Shown piece by piece: positions 16,625 to 23,857 of a stretch of 40,207 bases of DNA (within the stretch, counting starts at the first letter, position 1; every line of letters starts with the position of its first letter). Source of the stretch: Verrucomicrobiota bacterium. GTDB taxonomy: Bacteria > Verrucomicrobiota > Verrucomicrobiia > Verrucomicrobiales > DEV007. Both the position numbers and the translations under genes were made by a program. The DNA lies in assembly GCA_003402735.1 (NCBI GenBank), contig QQNE01000035.1, forward strand, positions 1 to 40,207, read 5' to 3'. Under the pieces are notes generated by a model. That model made no database searches. It was not told where the DNA came from and saw nothing but the letters and a program-made list of their open reading frames with translations.

Positions 16625-17593
16625 TCAGCCGGCTGCAGCGTGCGCGGGGTGATCCGGCACCACCACCCGGAGCGAAGCCGGGAGAATTTCGACCGACTGG
16701 GGACTGCAACCGGCCAAGTCTCCGTCCGCCTGCATTTCCAGGATTGGATCCGTCTCGATCGTCACTTTGCGCGCCTGCCACCGACCCACCAGGTGAGAGG
16801 CATCTAGCCCGGTCACGTCGTTGAGCGTCTCGTTGACGCCGACCATGACCGCCGCCAGGGAGAGGATTCCCTCGATGTCGGCTTTCCGCAGAAAGACCAC
16901 ATCGAGTTTCCCATCATCGATCCCAATCCCCGGCGACAAACTCAGCCCCCCGATTCCCACCATCCCGGCGTTCGCGATCGTGCAACCAACTCCGCTGCCT
17001 GAGATCACCAATTCATCATCGATCGTGATCCGGAAATGAACGGATGGCACCTCCTGCAACGATTTTACCGCCGCGATGATGTAGGCCCACTTGCCAAACT
17101 GTTTCTTCATTTCCGGGTTCACATCGCGGAGCACCGAGGCTTCAACTCCGCATCCCGCCCGGAGCAGGAAATGGGTCCCGGACATCATTCCCACATCGAT
17201 GAGCCGGGTCTGAATCATCGGTCCGGTCACCAGCGCGGCGGCGGCGATCGGGTCCCGGGAAATGCCCAGTTCATTGGCCACGAGGTTTCCCGTTCCGCCG
17301 GGAATGATCAGGAGCGGGATGTCCGTTCCGGTGAGCCCGGCCGCGACATCCTTGACGGTTCCATCGCCGCCGTAGACCGCGATCACGTCGGCTCCGGCCG
17401 CGACCAGTCCGCGCGCCAAAAGAGCCCCGTCGCCCTCGGCATGTGTCAGGTGCAGGTCCCAGGGAATGTCGTGCTCTCGAAACAGCTTGTTGAGCGGATA
17501 CAAATCCAGCCCCCCGTTGCCAGAGGCGGGATTGGCAATGATCCGAAGATTGCGGGGCCGTGGGTATGGGGTCAGTTGAAAACTTTTCGTCAC
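16625..17593 (-). CDS. YegS/DgkB-type lipid kinase
   Basis: A 322-residue diacylglycerol-kinase-catalytic-domain protein. It has IIANPASGNGG near residue 18, the nucleotide-binding GGDGTV at 75-80 and LIIPGGTGNLVANELGI, the three hallmark motifs of the YegS/BmrU/DgkB family, which phosphorylates lipids such as diacylglycerol or phosphatidylglycerol at the membrane. The C-terminal beta-sandwich has GCTIANAGMVGIGGLSLSP and GIDDGKLDVVFLR, also conserved. It converges with ald (stops 28 bases apart) and is divergent from the response regulator, 74 bases between starts. The lipid substrate cannot be told from sequence. Confidence 0.9.
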   Translation of the reverse strand: MTKSFQLTPYPRPRNLRIIANPASGNGGLDLYPLNKLFREHDIPWDLHLTHAEGDGALLARGLVAAGADVIAVYGGDGTVKDVAAGLTGTDIPLLIIPGGTGNLVANELGISRDPIAAAALVTGPMIQTRLIDVGMMSGTHFLLRAGCGVEASVLRDVNPEMKKQFGKWAYIIAAVKSLQEVPSVHFRITIDDELVISGSGVGCTIANAGMVGIGGLSLSPGIGIDDGKLDVVFLRKADIEGILSLAAVMVGVNETLNDVTGLDASHLVGRWQARKVTIETDPILEMQADGDLAGCSPQSVEILPASLRVVVPDHPAHAAAG

Positions 17594-17667
17594 ATGTTTC
17601 CGTTTTTCGTGTCAGGAGAAAGGACTACTCTACATCGGCTTTGGCGGAAAGAGATAGATCCAGATCG

Positions 17668-18351
17668 ATGGCAACCCTCCTCATTGTGGAAGATGAACCG
17701 GATGTTCGCGAGTTGGTCCGCATGAATTTCCCGGAGGATGAGTGGGAGATCTTCGAGGCAGCCGACGGGCTTGAGGGCGTCCGGCTCGCCAGGGAGAAGC
17801 TGCCGAATGTCATCCTGCTCGATCTCATGCTTCCGGAAATGGACGGGTTCGGTGTCTTTGCCGAGTTGAAGAAGGATCCGGCCACGGAGTGTATCCCGCT
17901 CATCATGCTGACCGCCAAGTCCCTGGAGGAGGACCGTATTCTGGGCCTCGGTCTCGGAGCGGACGACTATGTCACCAAGCCCTTCAGTCCCAAGGAACTG
18001 GTTCTGCGCATCAAGAACCTCGCCCGACGCACGGAGCGAGGTCAGGGCGGAGTTTTTGTCGCCGGTCCGTTCCGGCTCGAGCGCACCACGCTCAAATTCA
18101 GTCTGCTGGATGAAGTGATCGACCTCACCGCGACCGAGTTCAAACTTCTCCTCATCCTCATCGAAAATGCCGGCAGAGAACAACTTCGGGGGGATCTTCT
18201 CCGCCGGATTTGGGGATACGATGAACGCATCCAGACCCGCACCCTCGATACCCATGTGAAGCGGTTGCGCGAGAAATTGGGGGTTTACGGCGATTGCATT
18301 GAAACGTTGCGCGGGGTCGGCTATATGTTCCGGCCTTTGCCAACCGAATGA
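17668..18351 (+). CDS. PhoB/OmpR-family response regulator
   Basis: A 227-residue two-domain transcription factor. The receiver domain (1-120) has the acidic pocket VEDEPD (Glu8, Asp9), phospho-acceptor Asp52 in LLDLMLPEMDG, the switch Thr in MLTAKS and Lys in YVTKPFSPKEL. The C-terminal winged helix (about 135-225) has LTATEFKLLLILIENAG and RTLDTHVKRLREKLG, as in PhoB. ATG 17668 directly precedes ATLLIVEDE; a longer open frame upstream has no homology. It overlaps the histidine kinase gene by ATGA, so the two are made together. It resembles PhoB, but no phoU or pst gene is near it, and the signal is unknown. Confidence 0.95.
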   Translation: MATLLIVEDEPDVRELVRMNFPEDEWEIFEAADGLEGVRLAREKLPNVILLDLMLPEMDGFGVFAELKKDPATECIPLIMLTAKSLEEDRILGLGLGADDYVTKPFSPKELVLRIKNLARRTERGQGGVFVAGPFRLERTTLKFSLLDEVIDLTATEFKLLLILIENAGREQLRGDLLRRIWGYDERIQTRTLDTHVKRLREKLGVYGDCIETLRGVGYMFRPLPTE

Positions 18352-19661
18352 CTGGATCGGATGCCGCTCTTTGGGGAATGGGGATCGCCCTGGCGCTACA
18401 GGTCGTCCAGCACCTCCGTCTGCGCGGCTCCATTCATCGGTTGACCGAGTCCTTGCGGAACCCGGATCAGGCTCTCCGCATCAACATCGCGAACCGTCTC
18501 CTCACCCCAAAGTTCATCCGCGAGTTGGCCCGCCAGATCCAGGCGGAGCTGCACGACCGCTCCGAGCGCATCGCACGGCAATCCATCCAGGAACGCCTCA
18601 CCGCTTCCATGCTCGATCAGTTCGACGACGGCTTCGTTGTCGTGGATCATGACCTTCGCATTCTTTCGGCCAACCGCGCCGCCAACGAAACCTTCGCTCG
18701 CGTGACCGGCATCAGCGGTCGGACCGTGATCGAGGCCTTCTTGGATCACCGGATCTCGGACGTGGTGAAACGCGCCGTGACCGATCAGACAAAAATCGTC
18801 GGCACCTTGCGTCTGGAAGAACTCCGCACCGTCAATGGCGAGCGCATGGAACGCTACCTGACCGTCGAGTCTGCTCCCCTCCCAATTTCCATCCACGGAG
18901 TCCAGGGCGCTTGGCTGCTTCTGCGGGACGAGTCCGAGCGATACCATGTCGAGCAGATCCGCAAGGACTTCGTGGCCAACGCTTCCCACGAGATCCGCAC
19001 CCCGCTCTCCATCATCATCGGGTATCTCGAGAATCTCAGCGAGGGCAATGTCACGAACCCCGAGGTCGCCCAACGGTTTTACCGCGTCATGAGCAAGCAC
19101 GCGGATCGCTTGGCCAGGATCGTGGACGATATGCTGACGATCTCAAAGTTGGAAGGCCCCTCCGGTTCCTTGCGAAACGAGGTATTCGATCTCGCCGAGT
19201 CCGCTTCCGATATGGTCGAACATCTGCAACCCCTGATCCAGGAGAAGCAGGCCTCCGTGGTGATTCTCTTCCCGGAGGAGGATCGCAGTCTCGTCGGGGA
19301 CCGGTTCTACTGGGACCAGATTTTCTTCAACCTGATCGAGAACGCGCTCAAGCAGAATGACAAGCCGGGGCTCGAGGTGCAAGTCCGCCTGACCAGCACC
19401 GCCCAGGAACTCATCGTTGAGGTCGCTGACGACGGCGTTGGCATCCCCGGCACTCATCTCCCACACGTCTTCAAACGCTTCTACCGGGTGGAGCGAAGTC
19501 ATTCCCAAAACCAGGTCAAGGGGACGGGGCTGGGATTGTCCATTGTGAAACGCGCAGTCGAGGCCCATCAGGGCGTTGTGACCGTCTCCAGCAAACCGGG
19601 TCAGGAAACGATCTTTCGGATCACGGTGCCCAAAAGCGGCGTTCTCAGCCCCTCCGCCTAA
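18348..19661 (+). CDS. PhoR-type sensor histidine kinase
   Basis: A 437-residue kinase partner of the response regulator just upstream (ATGA overlap). One N-terminal hydrophobic stretch (WGMGIALALQVV, residues 9-20) is short and may anchor it weakly; no periplasmic loop is evident. A PAS-like domain spans about 85-195 (MLDQFDDGFVVVDHDLRIL). HisKA starts near 205 with FVANASHEIRTPLS, phosphorylated at His214. HATPase_c has the N box FFNLIENALKQ, G1 VADDGVGIP, F box HVFKRFYRVERSHS and G2 KGTGLGLSIVKRAV. This is the PhoR layout with short N-terminus, so input may be cytoplasmic or through partner proteins. Confidence 0.94.
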   Translation: MTGSDAALWGMGIALALQVVQHLRLRGSIHRLTESLRNPDQALRINIANRLLTPKFIRELARQIQAELHDRSERIARQSIQERLTASMLDQFDDGFVVVDHDLRILSANRAANETFARVTGISGRTVIEAFLDHRISDVVKRAVTDQTKIVGTLRLEELRTVNGERMERYLTVESAPLPISIHGVQGAWLLLRDESERYHVEQIRKDFVANASHEIRTPLSIIIGYLENLSEGNVTNPEVAQRFYRVMSKHADRLARIVDDMLTISKLEGPSGSLRNEVFDLAESASDMVEHLQPLIQEKQASVVILFPEEDRSLVGDRFYWDQIFFNLIENALKQNDKPGLEVQVRLTSTAQELIVEVADDGVGIPGTHLPHVFKRFYRVERSHSQNQVKGTGLGLSIVKRAVEAHQGVVTVSSKPGQETIFRITVPKSGVLSPSA

Positions 19662-19671
19662 AAAAAGTAAG

Positions 19672-19711
19672 GCTTTTCGGCAAGAAAATCGGTTTCCCAC
19701 TTGCCGAAAGC
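19672..19711 (+). terminator. Hairpin after the histidine kinase gene
   Basis: GCTTTTCGGCAAG (19672-19684) pairs with CTTGCCGAAAGC (19700-19711), a 12-bp stem with one bulged T and a 15-base loop. It starts 11 bases after the kinase stop. There is an A-run just before it (19660-19667) but no T-run after it on the plus strand, so it may work as a terminator for transcripts from the right, or as an mRNA-stabilising hairpin. Confidence 0.5.
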
Positions 19712-19915
19712 TCCGGTCCGCGCTATGACCGCAGAAACTCAAAAAACGCTACAAACTGGTCATCACAACCTTCCTTGATTTCCAGACGTAGCGTTTTATA
19801 GAGGGTAGGCTAAGCATGTTGGATGGTTCAGACACCTCTGACTAAGCCACTCCGGGGACTGGCTTGGCCGTTCCCAGGGAGGACTACCCGTGACCTGACA
19901 AATAGAAATACATCC

Positions 19916-20443
19916 GTGAAAAAAGCGAAGACTCGCATCCATACCCCAAGACTGCGCAATCAGCAGTCTGTCAAAAACATCAAACGCATCGACTCAACCA
20001 AGACCCACGGTTGGCAGGTCCACGTGCGCCGCGGCGGTGTCCTCCGCACCAAGCTGTTCAGCGATCGCGTTTACAAGGGCAAACGCAAGGCCCTGGCCGA
20101 AGCAAAGCGCTACCGCGACACCCTCCTGGCGGAGATGGCGCCTCTGGCCAAGCCTTTGTGGCAGCTCGAGCGCGATGCCAAAACCAACACCGGCAAACTC
20201 GGCGCTTCTCTCACTGAATACATCAACCGCGCCGGCACCAAGCGGACCGTGATCACTGTCACCGCTCGCGAGGCCGTGGGTCGCCCTGTCAATCGCAAGT
20301 TCTCCGTTGACAAACTGGGCTACGACGAGGCTCTCCGCCGCGCCGTTGCCTGGCGTGATGAAGTTCTCGCTTCCCGCGCCGAGCGCGAGGCCAAGGCCGA
20401 GCAACGCCGCTTGGCCGCTCTTCAGGACGCAGCCAAGAGCTGA
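19916..20443 (+). CDS. Tandem AP2-like DNA-binding domain protein
   Basis: A basic protein of about 175 residues from GTG 19916 (VKKAKTRIHTPRLRNQ); an ATG at 19823 in the same frame would add 31 residues and neither has a clear ribosome-binding site. The segment IKRIDSTKTHGWQVHVRRGG, then RTKLFSDRVYKGKRKALAEA and KRYRDTLLAE, looks like a bacterial AP2 domain: three beta strands with Trp and Arg, then an amphipathic helix. A second, weaker copy follows (RTVITVTAREAVGRPVNRKF, then DEALRRAVAWRDEVLASRAE). AP2 domains bind DNA; in bacteria they often occur with integrases or homing endonucleases. A strong terminator follows. It lies about 1.7 kb before the tRNA-Leu/integrase junction. No partner domain is present, so a regulatory or nucleoid role is inferred. 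Confidence 0.65.
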   Translation: MKKAKTRIHTPRLRNQQSVKNIKRIDSTKTHGWQVHVRRGGVLRTKLFSDRVYKGKRKALAEAKRYRDTLLAEMAPLAKPLWQLERDAKTNTGKLGASLTEYINRAGTKRTVITVTAREAVGRPVNRKFSVDKLGYDEALRRAVAWRDEVLASRAEREAKAEQRRLAALQDAAKS

Positions 20444-20449
20444 TTCGCC

Positions 20450-20518
20450 TTTCCAACCTCTGCGTGCCGGGAGGCCTGCTTTCCAGCACGTGCAGGTTGG
20501 AAAAGCCTTCTTTTTTCT
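20450..20518 (+). terminator. Rho-independent terminator after the AP2-like gene
   Basis: TTTCCAACCT (20450-20459) pairs exactly with AGGTTGGAAA (20494-20503); the stem extends imperfectly inward through TGCGTG/CACGTG. The T-rich run TTCTTTTTTCT follows at once (20508-20518). This is a textbook intrinsic terminator placed 6 bases after the stop codon. Confidence 0.85.
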
Positions 20519-20601
20519 GAGTGAGTCCAATCCGGTTCGGGCTGCGGGAAGGACTGTGGCCAGACTCTCGGGTCTTCGGTCGCATCCGTAACTGATTTTT
20601 C

Positions 20602-22059
20602 ATGAACGATTCCAAAAGCCCAACCAGCCCCCAGGGGATCTCCCGACGCAAATTCCACCAAACGGCCGGCCTCGCCGTCGCTTCCAACTTCGCCTTTCAG
20701 TTCGTTCCCAGCCACGTCTGGGGCGTGAACGAACGGCCTGCCCTCGCCGGCATCGGCACAGGAGGCAAGGGGGAGAGCGATATCAACAATTCCGCCGCCG
20801 CCGGTTTCCAGGTGGTCGGCCTCGTCGATGTCATCGACGCCAAGCGCATTCCGGAATTGACCGGAATGCCCCGCATGCAGGGGTTGGCCAAACAGCGCGA
20901 TACCTATCCCGATGCCAAATTCTACGCGGACTGGCGCGAGATGCTTCACGACTTGGGCGACAAGGTAGATGCCGTCACCATTTCGACTCCAGATCACCAC
21001 CACGCCCACGCCGCAGCGGCCGCCATGAAGGCCGGCAAACATGTCTACTGCCAGAAGCCTCTCACCCACGGCATTTGGGAGGCTCGCATGCTCGCGGATT
21101 TGGCGAAGAAAACCGGCGTCAAGACCCAGATGGGCAACCAAGCTCATGCCAATGATCACATGCGCCGTTGCATCGAACTGGTCCGCGCCGGTGTGATCGG
21201 GCGGGTCAAGGAGGTCTACGCCTGGACCAACCGCCCCATCTGGCCTCAGGGATTCCAGACCACCCCGCCGCCGGAGCCGGTCCCGGAATGGCTCGACTGG
21301 GAACAGTGGATCGGTCCCGCTCCCTTCGTCGAATACAGCCCAAAGATCGCTCCGTTCAATTGGCGCGGCTGGTGGAACTTTGGCACCGGCGCTCTCGGGG
21401 ATATGGCCTGCCATATCATGGACATGCCTTACTGGGGACTCGCGCTCAGCTCTCCCATCGCCATCACGGGCAAACAACAAGGCGGTAGCCAGTGGTCCGC
21501 CCCCATCAATTCCACCCTCACCTACGAGTTTGCCCCCAATCAGTATTCCGTCCCCGAGGGGATCAAGTATTTCTGGTATGACGGCCAGATCGGAGCCGAG
21601 TTCAAGGAGGACACCTGGAGCCTCAAGCCAGGCGAGTTCAATCGTCCCCAAGAGATTCTCAGCGGCATGGATCACACCGAGTCCAAAGGTTACGACTGCG
21701 TCATCGTCGGGGAAAAAGCCCAGCTCTTTTTCAACCGCAGCAAGGACACCTGGGTGATCCGGCCCGGTAAGGCAGTGGATGGGTTCACCGCTTGGCCCGC
21801 TCCCAGCCTGCCCCGCGCCCGCAACCAGGACCCTCACCATGAGTGGTTCGACGCCGTCACCGGAAAAATCGGTCAGGCCGAATCCAATTTCACCCAGGCC
21901 GGTCCCTTCACCGAGACCGTCCTCCTCGGATGCATTGCCCAAAAGGTTCCAGATACCCGCCTCGAGTGGGACCCGGTCAATCTGGAGATCAAGGGACGCC
22001 CGGAACTCAAGCCCATGATCAAGCGCGACTATCGCCCAGGCTGGGAGCTCAGCGCTTGA
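20602..22059 (+). CDS. Tat-exported Gfo/Idh/MocA-family oxidoreductase
   Basis: A 485-residue NAD(P)-dependent oxidoreductase-family protein. The N-terminus has a twin-arginine signal (GISRRKFHQTAGLAVASNFA), typical of Verrucomicrobia and Planctomycetes members, which are exported folded. The Rossmann part is atypical: AGIGTGGKGESDI then VVGLVDVID. DAVTISTPDHHHAHAAAAAM and GKHVYCQKPLTHGIWEARML give the family EKP-like motif, here QKP, with the conserved Lys. TQMGNQAHANDHMRRCIELV and GDMACHIMDMPYWGL are the substrate-domain hallmarks of this subgroup. The usual role is sugar or inositol oxidation or rearrangement. No enzyme partner is adjacent; the next gene is tRNA-Leu. Confidence 0.92.
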   Translation: MNDSKSPTSPQGISRRKFHQTAGLAVASNFAFQFVPSHVWGVNERPALAGIGTGGKGESDINNSAAAGFQVVGLVDVIDAKRIPELTGMPRMQGLAKQRDTYPDAKFYADWREMLHDLGDKVDAVTISTPDHHHAHAAAAAMKAGKHVYCQKPLTHGIWEARMLADLAKKTGVKTQMGNQAHANDHMRRCIELVRAGVIGRVKEVYAWTNRPIWPQGFQTTPPPEPVPEWLDWEQWIGPAPFVEYSPKIAPFNWRGWWNFGTGALGDMACHIMDMPYWGLALSSPIAITGKQQGGSQWSAPINSTLTYEFAPNQYSVPEGIKYFWYDGQIGAEFKEDTWSLKPGEFNRPQEILSGMDHTESKGYDCVIVGEKAQLFFNRSKDTWVIRPGKAVDGFTAWPAPSLPRARNQDPHHEWFDAVTGKIGQAESNFTQAGPFTETVLLGCIAQKVPDTRLEWDPVNLEIKGRPELKPMIKRDYRPGWELSA

Positions 22060-22105
22060 TTCGGGCCCGAGCTTGCAAAAAAATCGATTCTGCTGGAACA
22101 TCTCC

Positions 22106-22136
22106 CTGGATTCTCGCGCCCCTGCCGGGAATCCAG
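22106..22136 (+). terminator. Hairpin between the oxidoreductase and tRNA-Leu
   Basis: CTGGATTC (22106-22113) and GAATCCAG (22129-22136) form a perfect 8-bp stem with a 15-base GC-rich loop, 46 bases after the oxidoreductase stop and 14 bases before the tRNA. No T-run follows, so termination is possible but not certain. Confidence 0.45.
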
Positions 22137-22150
22137 TGGAGTGACACCAC

Positions 22151-22236
22151 GCCATCGTGGCGGAATCGGTAGACGCTACGGACTTAAAATCCGTTGCTCC
22201 GCGAGGGGCGTGCGGGTTCGATCCCCGCCGGTGGCA
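22151..22236 (+). tRNA. tRNA-Leu (UAA anticodon)
   Basis: An 86-base class II tRNA. The acceptor stem GCCATCG (22151-22157) pairs with CGGTGGC (22229-22235), discriminator A at 22236; CCA is not encoded. The anticodon stem ACGGA/TCCGT encloses CTTAAAA, giving anticodon UAA at 22185-22187. A long variable arm (TGCTCCGCGAGGGGCG region) and T arm GCGGG-TTCGATC-CCCGC complete it. A tyrosine recombinase begins directly downstream, so the 3' half of this gene is the likely attachment site of the integrated element. Confidence 0.97.
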
Positions 22237-22295
22237 GCTCATTATCAGGGAGTTACGCAGATGGCGGGGTTCGAGTTGACGTCCTCCCCCCGGAC

Positions 22296-23603
22296 GTGTC
22301 TGACAAATTTCTGACAAACGAGGCCCGAAAGGCTAATACGGAAGGTAAAAGGGGCCGTGGCGGGCCTTTCTGCACGATCCGCCAAGGATCGGCCTCCGTG
22401 CCCATCTACAGCGGCGTGGTGAACGGCAAGCTCCGTTACACCATCGCCTACTACCTGAACGGCAAACGCCAGCGGCGGATGTTCACCAGCCTGGACGATG
22501 CCAAGACCGAGGCGCGCTTGGTCGCCACCAAGATCCAAAACGGTCTTCAGCAAACCAACGATCTGCGGCCGGTCGAGCGTGAGAGCTATCTGGCGGCCGT
22601 GCGCATCCTGGAGGGTTCGTCGGTCCCCTTGGTCGCGGCTGTGGAGGAATACGCGGAGTGCCGCAAGCGCTTGGAGGGCGTGCCTCTCTTGGCGGCGATC
22701 GAGGAGTTTGTGAGGCGGATGAAGGATGTCACGATCGGCGTGGAGCTCTCCGAAGCCGTGGCAAAGTTCTTGGAAGCCAAGGAGCAGGATGGCATGAGCT
22801 CACCCTACAGGACTCAGCTCCAAAGCACGCTCGGCTTGTTCGCCAAGGCGTTTCCGGGGCCGATCCTCGACATCCGCAGCGAGCATGTGGATCGCTGGCT
22901 GCGCGAAGCCAAAATTTCCCCCGTGACCCGCAACAACCGGCTCAGGGTGCTCCGGGTGTTCTTCAATTACGCCAAGCAAGCCGGGTTCTTGTCCAAGTCG
23001 GAACCTTCCGCCGCCGATGGAGTGAAGAAGGTCAAGGCGGGTGACACGGAGACCGAGATCTACCAACCCGATGAGTTCCGGCGATTGCTGAACGCGGCTC
23101 CGGCCCGGCTCATCCCGCTTTTGGCCATTGGCGGGTTCGCTGGTTTGCGGGCGGCCGAAGTGTCCAGGTTGGATTGGTGTGCCGTGGACTTGGATCGGCG
23201 CATCATCGAACTCCGCGCGGGCCAGACCAAGACGGCTTCGCGACGGTTGGTCCCGATCAGTGACAACTTGGCCGCTTGGCTATCGTTGGTGGAGCGGAAG
23301 GGACCGGTGCTTCCGGACGCATCTCTGTTCCGCCAGGCGACGGCCTTGGCGCGGCGACTGGATCTGACGTGGCCGAACAACGTCCTGAGGCATTCCTTCA
23401 TCAGTTACCGGCTCGCCGTCATCCAGGACGCGAACCGGGTGGCGTTGGAAGCGGGTAATTCCTCGGCCATCATTTTCAAGCATTACCGCGAGTTGGTGAC
23501 CTCCGACGCCGCCCAGGAATGGTTTGGGATTCAGCCGCCTGAGGGTTGGGTTTCGCCCACCGTGCGTTGGAACCGGCACCAGAACACCATCGATCTCGGC
23601 TGA
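22296..23603 (+). CDS. Tyrosine recombinase/integrase of the element at tRNA-Leu
   Basis: A phage-type integrase of about 435 residues. The frame is open from inside the tRNA (22194), so the start is uncertain; GTG 22296 is preferred because it clears the tRNA, GTG 22398 is possible. An N-terminal arm-binding region (VPIYSGVVNGKLRYTIAYYL) is followed by a core-binding SAM-like domain (about 180-260, TLGLFAKAFPGPILDIRSEH) and the catalytic domain: Arg in GFAGLRAAEVSRLDW, Lys in GQTKTASRRLVP, NVLRHSFISYRL and the nucleophile Tyr in IFKHYREL. The HxxR His is Asn here, with Arg and the following His kept; I believe this is common in Verrucomicrobial integrases. It would integrate and excise the element using the tRNA 3' end. 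Confidence 0.93.
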   Translation: MSDKFLTNEARKANTEGKRGRGGPFCTIRQGSASVPIYSGVVNGKLRYTIAYYLNGKRQRRMFTSLDDAKTEARLVATKIQNGLQQTNDLRPVERESYLAAVRILEGSSVPLVAAVEEYAECRKRLEGVPLLAAIEEFVRRMKDVTIGVELSEAVAKFLEAKEQDGMSSPYRTQLQSTLGLFAKAFPGPILDIRSEHVDRWLREAKISPVTRNNRLRVLRVFFNYAKQAGFLSKSEPSAADGVKKVKAGDTETEIYQPDEFRRLLNAAPARLIPLLAIGGFAGLRAAEVSRLDWCAVDLDRRIIELRAGQTKTASRRLVPISDNLAAWLSLVERKGPVLPDASLFRQATALARRLDLTWPNNVLRHSFISYRLAVIQDANRVALEAGNSSAIIFKHYRELVTSDAAQEWFGIQPPEGWVSPTVRWNRHQNTIDLG

Positions 23604-23629
23604 GCAGGCTTTGACAGAGGGCTCTATGC

Positions 23630-23836
23630 ATGACCGTAGAAACTGAAGAAGCATTGTTCGTGAAAAAGCCGGAACTTGCGCGGGCCCTGGGGGTGAGTGT
23701 TCGCACCGTGGATGGGTGGATCGCCAAGCGTTTCATTCCCTACGTGGCCGTGAGCCCCCGGCTCCACCTCTTCAACGTGAAGGAAGTGGAGACCGCGCTC
23801 CGAGAGAAGTTCGAGGTGCAACAGCGGCAAGGATGA
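23630..23836 (+). CDS. Small HTH protein, excisionase-like
   Basis: A 68-residue protein with a MerR/excisionase-type winged helix: LFVKKPELARALGVSVRTVD, then GWIAKRFIPYVAVSPRLHLF and NVKEVETAL. The pattern of helix-turn-helix, then an I/L-P-Y wing and a recognition Arg strand, is that of the HTH_17/Xis family. It starts 26 bases after the integrase stop, same strand, as expected for a recombination directionality factor that favours excision, or a regulator of the integrase. It converges with the leftward tail operon, 21 bases between ends. Which of the two roles applies cannot be told. Confidence 0.78.
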   Translation: MTVETEEALFVKKPELARALGVSVRTVDGWIAKRFIPYVAVSPRLHLFNVKEVETALREKFEVQQRQG

Positions 23837-23857
23837 AGATCCTTGATGCGCAACAAA

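Noticed and set aside
17668..19661. Assigning the two-component pair as phoB/phoR controlling the Pst operon
   Set aside because: They lie 14 kb away, no Pho box is seen at the operon, and the promoter contains an ArsR-type operator instead.
19724..19777. Short frame MTAETQKTLQTGHHNLP resembling the start of the excisionase-like gene (MTVETEEAL)
   Set aside because: Similarity is limited to a few residues and the frame stops after 17; probably chance, and it overlaps the inverted repeat.
20422..22317. 631-codon minus-strand frame over the oxidoreductase and tRNA-Leu
   Set aside because: It crosses a tRNA gene and a terminator and is antisense to a Gfo/Idh/MocA gene with all family motifs.
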